Shown here piece after piece: positions 1 through 4,810 of a stretch of 5,978 bases of DNA. Position 1 is the stretch's first letter. The number at the start of each line of letters is the position of its first letter. The DNA comes from Acidobacteriota bacterium (GTDB taxonomy: Bacteria > Acidobacteriota > Terriglobia > Terriglobales > SCQP01), in assembly GCA_021823305.1 (NCBI GenBank), contig JAKAOE010000134.1:1-5978 (forward strand), read 5' to 3'. The notes under the pieces were generated by a model. It worked only from the letters and a program-made list of their open reading frames with translations, did no database searches and was not told where the DNA came from. A program made the position numbers and the translations under genes.

Positions 1-431
1 GCGCTGAGCAGCAGCAGTCCGCCCTGCAGGCTGCGCGCGTCGCCGGCGGCGGAGACGGTGACGTCAATGTGCATGCCGGGCTGGGCGAAGGGCGGCAGGG
101 TGGCGGTGACGAAGACGGCGGCGACGTTGTAGACCAGCATCTGCTGGGGCGGGACCTGGACGCCCATCTTTTCGAGGATGTTGCTCAGCGTCTGGGTGGT
201 GAAGATGGTCTGCTGGTGATCGCCGGTGCCGTTGAGGCCGACGACCAGGCCGTAGCCGATGAGCAGGTTGTCGCGCACCCCCTCGATGGAGGTGATGTCG
301 CCGATGGGAACCTGGAGCGCGGGGCCGGCGGCCGGCGGCGCGGGGGCCCCCTCGCCCCGCTCCGCCGCACCCTGGACGGGGAGCAACGCGAGCAGCACGA
401 AGAGGACCGGAATGAGAGCGCGGCGCAGCAT
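1..431 (-). CDS. flgI: Flagellar P-ring protein FlgI, N-terminal part (runs off the window)
   Basis: FlgI forms the P-ring, the bushing around the flagellar rod in the peptidoglycan layer; it is exported by Sec to the periplasm and assembled with the help of FlgA. About 143 codons are visible from an ATG at 431-429; the remainder lies beyond base 1. The N-terminus is a Sec signal peptide: basic MLRR, a hydrophobic stretch to about residue 20, then Ala, followed by an Ala/Pro-rich linker (about 24-38). The mature part carries the family's hallmark blocks: [13 protein letters not shown] (43-55), [13 protein letters not shown] (59-71), then [18 protein letters not shown] and a [13 protein letters not shown] block near the window edge. 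The ATG lies only 2 nt after the flgH stop and has no clear Shine-Dalgarno sequence, so translational coupling to flgH is likely. The reading frame is intact over the visible part. Family assignment is very secure. Confidence 0.96.
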   Translation of the reverse strand, partial: MLRRALIPVLFVLLALLPVQGAAERGEGAPAPPAAGPALQVPIGDITSIEGVRDNLLIGYGLVVGLNGTGDHQQTIFTTQTLSNILEKMGVQVPPQQMLVYNVAAVFVTATLPPFAQPGMHIDVTVSAAGDARSLQGGLLLLS

Positions 432-433
432 GG

Positions 434-1150
434 TTAGAAACTCAGGAACTTCAGCAGCAGACCGAGCCAACCGGAGACCGGGCGGGTGGTGTTGCTGATG
501 ACGCCCTTACCTTGCAACTGGATCTCCAGATCGCCGACCTGGGTGGAGAGGACGGAGTTGTCGGGCGCGATGTCGGCGGGGCGGACGACGCCGCGCACGG
601 TGACGGTCTGTTGTTCGTTGTTGATTTCGATGGTGCGAACCGCCTCGATCACCAGGAAGCCGTTGGGCAGCAGGTCCACGACGCGGCCGGTGAGGCTGGT
701 GGTCAACTGCTGGCTGGAGTCGGCCGCGCCCTGGGCCTCGAGGTCGGTGGCGGAGGTGGGCGCAAAGAGCGTGGCCAGCGCGGCGGGGCTTTTGCCGAAG
801 ATGGTGCTGATGCCGGCGCTGCCGGTGAAGCTGCGCTTGGACTGCACCGAGCCGGTGCCGGTGGCCTGGGTCTCCTCGACGATGTGGATGGTGATCAGGT
901 CGTTGACGTTGCGCGCCTTGTAGTCGGTGGAGAGGTCGGCGAAGCGGCCGTTGGGGGTCCAGATGCTGCCGGTGGTGAGGGTGGTCTTGGCGGCGACCTG
1001 GCGCACGCGGGCGAGGTAGGCGGCGAGCGCCTGCTCGGCGGGCGGGCCGGAGGGCGCGGCGCCCTTCTGCGCCGCCAACGGCAGCCGGGCGGTGGCGAGC
1101 AGGAGCGCGGCGAGGAGCGCGAGGCGCAAAGATTTAGTGCATTCCGGCAT
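434..1150 (-). CDS. flgH: Flagellar L-ring protein FlgH, without an obvious lipobox
   Basis: FlgH builds the L-ring, the outer-membrane bushing of the flagellar basal body. The product is 238 aa, close to the usual size. Family blocks visible are GSIW (61-64), a [10 protein letters not shown] stretch leading to an ITIHIVEE block (about 76-93), [16 protein letters not shown] (155-170), VVRPADI (188-194) and a C-terminal [16 protein letters not shown] block. The start is fixed: an in-frame TGA (1156-1154) lies just upstream and no other Met occurs in the protein. The N-terminus has basic residues (K6, R9) and a hydrophobic core (about 8-21), so it is a signal peptide. The only Cys is residue 4, ahead of the core. 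Where a lipobox would be expected the protein reads LAAQ (25-28), so the usual lipid anchor seems missing. The start overlaps the 3' end of flgA by 17 nt, and no good ribosome site is seen. Confidence 0.96.
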   Translation of the reverse strand: MPECTKSLRLALLAALLLATARLPLAAQKGAAPSGPPAEQALAAYLARVRQVAAKTTLTTGSIWTPNGRFADLSTDYKARNVNDLITIHIVEETQATGTGSVQSKRSFTGSAGISTIFGKSPAALATLFAPTSATDLEAQGAADSSQQLTTSLTGRVVDLLPNGFLVIEAVRTIEINNEQQTVTVRGVVRPADIAPDNSVLSTQVGDLEIQLQGKGVISNTTRPVSGWLGLLLKFLSF

Positions 1151-1994
1151 AGGTCAAATTGATGGAAGCGGCGGCGCGGAGCTGGTTCCTACCGCTGACC
1201 ACCGCCGGCAGCACGGCGTGGGTGGCGAGGCTCATGACGCGGATGCGCTGGCCCTTGCGGCCGGGCTCGAGCGGCATGACCCGGGTCACGAGGGCAAAGC
1301 CGGGGTTCTGGATGAGGAGATTCGCCTTGTGGCCGGGCTGCACGAGAATAGGCGAGGGCATGGCCACGGCGACGGGGCGGGGATGGACCACGGCCCGGGC
1401 CCAGGCGAGTTCGCGGGCGCGCGCGGCGGCGGCACGGCGCGCCAGCGCGGCCGGCGGCAGCGCCAGCGAGACGGCAAAGGGAAGCAATTGCGGGTCACTG
1501 CGATCGCGGCACAGCAGCTCGAGGCGACCGTGGGCGGCGTCCACCAGCGCGCGCACGACGACGATTTCGGGCACGGCGGCGGTGGTGGCGGGAGCGGAGT
1601 AGAGCAAGCCGGCGGAAGACACCGGACGCTTGAGATAGGCCGAAACCGCGGCTTGCACCGCGGCGGCGGGGATGGCGTGCGCACGGCGCTCGACCTCGAC
1701 CTCGGCGGGGATGGCGAAACGCGACGGGTTCACGCCCAGGGCGCGCAGGCGCGCCTCGAGGGCGCGGCGGCTGAGGCGCAGCGGGCTGCCGGGCTGGGGC
1801 GCGGGCGCGAGCACGGTGGCCGCGAGCCGGGCGGAGAGGCGGCTGCCGGGGGCAAGGTCGCCGAGGCGGAGCATGGGCGAAGCGAGCCTGATCTCGCGCG
1901 GCACCGGCCAGCGCCGCGCGCGCGGCGGGGCGGCGGCGAGGGTGGCCAGCGCGAGCAGGCCGGCGACCGGCAGGATGGCGCGGGATTCGATCAC
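1134..1994 (-). CDS. flgA: Flagellar P-ring assembly chaperone FlgA
   Basis: FlgA is a periplasmic chaperone needed to assemble FlgI into the P-ring. The product is 286 aa, longer than the roughly 220 aa enterobacterial protein. Residues 1-22 look like a Sec signal peptide (hydrophobic core ending in LAAA). The N-terminal half is variable and Ala/Arg-rich. The C-terminal portion from about residue 210 resembles the SAF-type FlgA domain: LVQPGHKANLLIQ, then FALVTRVMPLEPGRKGQRIRV, then a stretch ending in AVVSG. I chose the GTG at 1994-1992, which overlaps the flgG stop as GTGA. It is the start that yields a signal peptide, and the next Met (residue 41) would remove it. No clear Shine-Dalgarno sequence precedes it, which fits coupling to flgG. 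Its place between flgG and flgH-flgI strongly supports the call, as sequence conservation in this family is low. Confidence 0.88.
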   Translation of the reverse strand: MIESRAILPVAGLLALATLAAAPPRARRWPVPREIRLASPMLRLGDLAPGSRLSARLAATVLAPAPQPGSPLRLSRRALEARLRALGVNPSRFAIPAEVEVERRAHAIPAAAVQAAVSAYLKRPVSSAGLLYSAPATTAAVPEIVVVRALVDAAHGRLELLCRDRSDPQLLPFAVSLALPPAALARRAAAARARELAWARAVVHPRPVAVAMPSPILVQPGHKANLLIQNPGFALVTRVMPLEPGRKGQRIRVMSLATHAVLPAVVSGRNQLRAAASINLTYAGMH

Positions 1995-2782
1995 TGGGTG
2001 AGACCGTTGAGGTCCTGATACATCTGGTCGGCGGCCTTGGCGACCTGCGAGTTGGCCTCGTAGGAGCGCTGCGCCTCGATCATCTGCACGAACTGGTCCA
2101 CGACGTTGACGTTGGAGGACTCGATCGCGCCCTGCTGCAGCGTGCCGAGACCCTCGGTGCCGCCGGGGTTGCCGATGATGGGGTCGCCGGAGGCGGCGGT
2201 GGGGCTGAACAGGTTATTGCCCAGGCTGTTGAGGCCGCCGATGTTGGCAAAGGTGGCGAGGGTGATGGTGCCGAGAATCTGGGCCTGGTTCTGCCCGGGC
2301 ACGTTGGCGCTGACCACGCCGGTCTTGCTGATGGTGACGTTGGTGGCGTTGAGCGGGATGGTGATGGGCGGCTGCAGCGGGTTGCCGTCGGCGGTGACCA
2401 TGTTGCCCTGGGCGTCGAGCTGGAAGGAGCCGGCGCGGGTGTACTGGACCGAACCGTCGGGCATGCGGATCTGGAAGAAGCCGTTGCCCTGGATGGCGAG
2501 GTCGAGCGGGTTGTTGGTCTGGGTGATCTGGCCCTGGGTGTTGACCATCTCGGTGGAGGAGGGGCGCGTGCCCATGCCGACTTCGAGGCCGCTGGAGACG
2601 GTGGTCTGCGAGGTGGCGGCGGAGCCGGAGGCCACCAGGTTCTGGTAGAGCAGATCCTGGAACTGGAGGCGGCGGCTGCGGAAGCCGGAGGTGGAAGCGT
2701 TGGCAAGGTTGTTGGCAATGTTGTCCAGGTTCATCTCCTGGGCTTCCATGCCGCTGGCGGCGGTGTGCAGGGCTTGAAACAT
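1991..2782 (-). CDS. flgG: Flagellar distal rod protein FlgG
   Basis: FlgG forms the distal rod of the flagellar basal body and is exported by the flagellar type III apparatus, so no signal peptide is expected or seen. Length is 263 aa, typical for the family. The N-terminal rod motif is ANNLANASTSGF (23-34), followed by FQDLLYQNL (41-49). Residues about 50-72 (ending in a TTVSSGLEVGMG block) correspond to the FlgG-specific insert absent from FlgF and FlgE, which distinguishes this gene from its neighbour. Further landmarks are TQGQITQTNNPLDLAIQGNGFF (written here in parts: TQGQITQTNN, PLDLAIQGNGFF; 82-103), YTRAGSFQLD (114-123), and the C-terminal ESSNVNVVDQF block (from 221) with MIEAQRSYEAN. 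The ATG at 2782-2780 follows an AAGGAG ribosome site. The gene starts 24 nt after flgF and its stop overlaps the flgA start. Confidence 0.97.
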   Translation of the reverse strand: MFQALHTAASGMEAQEMNLDNIANNLANASTSGFRSRRLQFQDLLYQNLVASGSAATSQTTVSSGLEVGMGTRPSSTEMVNTQGQITQTNNPLDLAIQGNGFFQIRMPDGSVQYTRAGSFQLDAQGNMVTADGNPLQPPITIPLNATNVTISKTGVVSANVPGQNQAQILGTITLATFANIGGLNSLGNNLFSPTAASGDPIIGNPGGTEGLGTLQQGAIESSNVNVVDQFVQMIEAQRSYEANSQVAKAADQMYQDLNGLTQ

Positions 2783-2792
2783 GGAACGACGT

Positions 2793-2798
2793 CTCCTT
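2793..2798 (-). promoter_or_regulatory. Shine-Dalgarno site of flgG
   Basis: The minus strand reads AAGGAG here, 10 nt before the flgG ATG. It is a strong match to the ribosome-binding consensus with slightly long spacing, and it supports the ATG at 2782. It is one of only two good ribosome sites in the window, the other being that of flgF. Confidence 0.75.
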
Positions 2799-2806
2799 AT
2801 CAGGGG

Positions 2807-3559
2807 CTAGGGGACCTGCGGCAACTGGGTGGCCGCGGGCTGGTCGAAGTCGGTATTGAAGATCTTGAGCGCGCGCTCGACCAAGTCGAAGTTGCGCTGC
2901 AGGGCGATGAGGCTGGTCTCGGCCTGGACCGGGTTCACATTAGAGGATTCCAAGGAACCCTGGAGCACCGAGAGATTGGCGGCGGGTTTGGCGCTGGCGA
3001 CGGGGGCGGAGATGTAGGCATCGCCCATGGGAGTGAGCGGGGTGTTGGGCGGGAAGGTGACCAACTTCAACTTGCCGACCAGAGCGCCGCCGACCGAGAT
3101 GGTGCCGTCCTTGGCGATCGCCACCGGGCCGCTGGGCAGGTAGATGGGCACGGTTTTGTGTTTGGCGTCAATGCCCATGACGGGGTCGCCCTGGGCGGTT
3201 TGGAGCTCGCCCTTGGCGCCGGTCTGGAGGTTGCCGGCGCGGGTGAAGACGTAGCCGGCCTTGGTTTTAACCTCAAGGAACCCCTGGCCTTGCAGGGCGA
3301 CGTCGAGGGGGTTGTTGGTGGCCTTGATGGAGCCGGCGTCGAGGTTCAGCGCCTGGCCGCCGAGCACGCCGAAGCGGTTGACGTCAGTGTTGAGCGGGCC
3401 CAGCGTCTGGTTGCCGCTGGCCGCGGTCAGGGCCTCGTAGAACTGAGTCTCGCCCTTGTACCCGGTGGTGCTGACGTTGGCCAAGTTGTTGGCCAGAACG
3501 TCGAGCTCCTGGGAGCGTGCCATCAACGCCGTGCACGCCGCATAGATACCGCTAGCCAT
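2807..3559 (-). CDS. flgF: Flagellar rod protein FlgF
   Basis: FlgF is a rod subunit of the flagellar basal body, exported through the flagellar type III apparatus and placed below FlgG. Length is 250 aa, usual for FlgF. The N-terminus begins MASGIYAACTALMARSQ and carries the rod/hook motif ANNLANVSTTGYK (23-35). Central landmarks are TNNPLDVALQGQGFLEV (81-97) and YVFTRAGNLQ (103-112). The C-terminus has the ESSNVNPVQAE block (from 204) followed by a helical tail with LIALQRNFDLVERALKIFN. It lacks the insert after the N-terminal motif that marks FlgG and is shorter than FlgE, and it sits directly before flgG, so FlgF is the best choice within this paralogous family. The ATG at 3559-3557 has an excellent GGAGGG site 4 nt upstream, but that site lies in the arm of a perfect hairpin (3561-3596). 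Confidence 0.94.
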   Translation of the reverse strand: MASGIYAACTALMARSQELDVLANNLANVSTTGYKGETQFYEALTAASGNQTLGPLNTDVNRFGVLGGQALNLDAGSIKATNNPLDVALQGQGFLEVKTKAGYVFTRAGNLQTGAKGELQTAQGDPVMGIDAKHKTVPIYLPSGPVAIAKDGTISVGGALVGKLKLVTFPPNTPLTPMGDAYISAPVASAKPAANLSVLQGSLESSNVNPVQAETSLIALQRNFDLVERALKIFNTDFDQPAATQLPQVP

Positions 3560-3624
3560 TGGGCCCTCCGCCGGTGATCATGCACGCGGAGGGCCCTTAA
3601 GAACTGGCTAAGAGTGGGCTCGGT
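3560..3624 (-). other. Only sizeable intergenic gap in the cluster
   Basis: This 65-nt gap separates the receiver gene from flgF. About half of it is the hairpin at 3561-3596. The other part, 3597-3624, shows no convincing sigma-70, sigma-28 or sigma-54 promoter match by eye. All other junctions in the window are 24 nt or less, and most overlap. The gap therefore marks a natural boundary between the fliD-fliS module and the rod/ring module. Confidence 0.7.
3561..3596 (-). promoter_or_regulatory. Perfect hairpin that would hide the flgF ribosome site
   Basis: An 11-bp perfect inverted repeat (plus-strand arms 3561-3571 and 3586-3596) surrounds a 14-nt loop. In the mRNA the 5' arm is GGGCCCUCCGC and the 3' arm is GCGGAGGGCCC. 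The 3' arm contains GGAGGG (3569-3564), the flgF Shine-Dalgarno sequence, with CCCA between it and the ATG. Three more pairs can form inside the loop (3574-3576 with 3583-3585) after a 2-nt bulge. No U-tract follows on the minus strand, since the flgF start codon comes at once; an intrinsic terminator is therefore unlikely. Translational control of flgF, and so of the rod/ring genes, is an inference. A processing site or a transcription-blocking structure are alternatives. Confidence 0.7.
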
Positions 3625-4002
3625 TCAGGCGAACAGCGGGGCGATGTAGTCGGTGACCTGATCGCTGGTAAAGGGCTTGCGGATGTAGCCTTTGGCGCCG
3701 AGCGCGATGGCCTCGGTGATCTGCGACTCGACGGCCTGGCTGGAGATGAAGACCACGGGCGTGTCGCGTGTCTCCTCGGCCTCGCGCAACTGGCGCAGGA
3801 GCTGGAGGCCGTCCATGCCGCTCAGGCTGACGTCGGCGAGCACGATGTCGGGGTGGTGCTGCTGGGCGAGCGCGAGGGCCTCATTGCCGTCGGCGGCCTC
3901 GAAGACCTGCTGCGGCTCCAGGCCGGCCAACCGCAGGGCGCGCTCGACCACGCGGCGCATGACTTGGGAGCCGTCAGCGACGAGGACGGTTTTGCTCATC
4001 AT
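3625..4002 (-). CDS. Stand-alone CheY-like response regulator receiver protein with altered acidic pocket
   Basis: A single receiver domain of 125 aa with no output domain, like CheY, so it probably acts by protein-protein contact in chemotaxis or flagellar control. Visible features are the N-terminal strand TVLVADGSQVMRR (5-17), the phospho-acceptor Asp57 in IVLADVSLSGMDGL, a Ser at the CheY Thr87 position (FISSQA, 85-90), Tyr106 in GAKGYIRKPF and the conserved Lys109. Two departures stand out: the usual DD pair is D10-G11, so the residue matching CheY Asp13 (a direct magnesium ligand) is Gly, and the usual Pro after the acceptor loop is Ser61. Two adjacent Met codons (4002 and 3999) are possible starts; the first overlaps the upstream stop as ATGA. 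A longer in-frame extension upstream is Arg/Pro-rich shadow sequence and was not used. The phosphodonor cannot be read from this window. Confidence 0.92.
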   Translation of the reverse strand: MMSKTVLVADGSQVMRRVVERALRLAGLEPQQVFEAADGNEALALAQQHHPDIVLADVSLSGMDGLQLLRQLREAEETRDTPVVFISSQAVESQITEAIALGAKGYIRKPFTSDQVTDYIAPLFA

Positions 4003-4412
4003 CGGGCTTTCGCCGTACCGGCGCGGGCGGGCAACGGCGCCGGCCGGAGGCTCTCGGGCGAACGCGCCTGCTGGCTGCCGGCCCAGGCGCGGGCGGCGTC
4101 GAGCTGGCGCTGTTGCGCCTGCAGTTTTTCCGCCGACTCCTCGAGCGCGGCCTGCAACTGATAGAGCACCGGCAGCAGGCGGCGGAGATGGCAGGCGTAG
4201 AGGTCGCGCTCGGGATGGGGATGGGGATGCTGGCGCAGCCACGCCTGGCCCTGGCGCAGCAATTCCTGGAGCTTGCCGGAGCGCTCGGGGGTGAACCAAG
4301 CGGCGGGATCGGCGGCGTGGGCGGCGAGGCCCTCCCAAAACACGGTCCACTCGCGGTCCAGGTCGGCCCAGGCCTGTTCGGTCGGCGGCTCGACCAGGGT
4401 CAAGCCTGGCAT
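3999..4412 (-). CDS. Small helical protein of unknown function, in a fliT-like position
   Basis: I do not recognise this 137-aa protein. It is predicted by eye to be mostly helical, with six Trp (15, 22, 26, 39, 58, 110), a His-Pro repeat HPHPHP (62-67), and a Gln/Glu/Ala/Leu-rich probable coiled coil (about 76-111) before a Pro/Ala/Arg-rich tail. It has no signal peptide or membrane segment. FliT, a small helical export chaperone for FliD, is often encoded right after fliS, so position and size suggest a FliT-like or other flagellar chaperone role; this is inference from context and no FliT motif is evident. I chose ATG 4412, which overlaps the fliS end by 13 nt. An upstream in-frame ATG at 4466 would add 18 Arg/Gly/Ala-rich residues inside fliS and looks less likely. 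Its stop overlaps the receiver gene start as ATGA. Confidence 0.75.
   Translation of the reverse strand: MPGLTLVEPPTEQAWADLDREWTVFWEGLAAHAADPAAWFTPERSGKLQELLRQGQAWLRQHPHPHPERDLYACHLRRLLPVLYQLQAALEESAEKLQAQQRQLDAARAWAGSQQARSPESLRPAPLPARAGTAKAR
4212..4229. repeat. Three tandem copies of the hexamer GGGATG
   Basis: The plus strand has GGGATG three times in a row. On the coding (minus) strand it encodes the alternating His-Pro stretch at residues 62-67 of the unknown small protein. Gain or loss of a unit would keep the frame and change the number of His-Pro pairs. Confidence 0.85.
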
Positions 4413-4804
4413 GCGACGCTCATCCGCGCGCGCGCCGGCGCCGGCCGTGCGTCCACCTGGCGCCACGCGTCAAGGATACGCTCGAACTGCTCGAGCAGCT
4501 CGGGCAATTGGCCGAGTTCCTGGCGCACGCTGCAGTCGAGCAGGATGCGCTCGGAGAGATAGTAGAAACGGGCGAAGTTGCGGGCCACCTCGCCGCCCTG
4601 GTCAAAGTCGAGCACGCGTTTGAGCTCACCGATGATGGCGAGCACGCGGCGGAAGGCGTTGGTGCGGACCTCGATGTCACGCGCCTCAAGCGCGGTGACG
4701 CCCTTGCGCAATTCGAGCACGGCGGCCTGGTAGAGCAGCACGATAAGACCGATGGGGGTAGCGCCTTCGATGGCGCGGCGGCGGTAGGCGGCGGCGGCGT
4801 CCAT
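4400..4804 (-). CDS. fliS: Flagellar export chaperone FliS
   Basis: FliS binds the C-terminal region of flagellin in the cytoplasm, prevents early polymerisation and helps its export. The product is 134 aa from ATG 4804, the normal size. The family's N-terminal signature is present: AYRRRAIEGATPIGLIVLLYQAAV (in parts: AYRRRAIEG 6-14, TPIGLIVLLYQAAV 16-29), matching the Y-x(n)-T/S-P-x-x-L-I-x-x-L-Y-x-x-A pattern. Next come helices with NAFRRVLAIIGEL and a DFDQGGEVARNFARFYYL block, which matches the conserved LD-x-x-x-GG-x-(I/V)-A-x-N-(L/F)-x-x-(L/F)-Y region. The protein ends in an Ala/Arg-rich tail that overlaps the next gene. A TTG at 4810 immediately after the fliD stop is an alternative start that adds two residues. 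No Shine-Dalgarno sequence is clear at either, so coupling to fliD is likely. The fliD-fliS pairing is a common flagellar arrangement. Confidence 0.95.
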   Translation of the reverse strand: MDAAAAYRRRAIEGATPIGLIVLLYQAAVLELRKGVTALEARDIEVRTNAFRRVLAIIGELKRVLDFDQGGEVARNFARFYYLSERILLDCSVRQELGQLPELLEQFERILDAWRQVDARPAPARARMSVACQA

Positions 4805-4810
4805 AAGCAA

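Noticed and set aside
762..777. Sigma-54-like sequence on the minus strand within flgH
   Set aside because: The GG and GC elements are 11 nt apart, not 10, and the site lies deep within conserved coding sequence.
512..1162. Plus-strand open frame (216 codons) opposite flgH
   Set aside because: Gly/Ala-rich composition with no domain, opposite a secure flgH. It is treated as a shadow of the real gene.
1092..2018. Long plus-strand open frame (308 codons) opposite flgA
   Set aside because: The product is a Gly/Arg/Ala-rich low-complexity string with no recognisable domain, and it lies wholly opposite well-supported flagellar genes. Long antisense frames are expected in GC-rich DNA.
2765..3577. 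Plus-strand open frame (270 codons) opposite flgF
   Set aside because: It mirrors the flgF coding frame almost end to end, has no ribosome site I can support and no recognisable motif. It is a shadow frame.
3561..3600. Hairpin before flgF as an intrinsic terminator
   Set aside because: On the minus strand the stem is followed at once by A and the flgF start codon, with no U-tract. On the plus strand the following bases (TTAAGAACTGG) are not a T-run either.
4003..4350. N-terminal extension of the receiver protein to an upstream ATG at 4350
   Set aside because: The added 116 residues are Arg/Pro/Ala-rich and overlap the preceding gene in another frame. The receiver domain begins naturally at the Met pair at 4002/3999.
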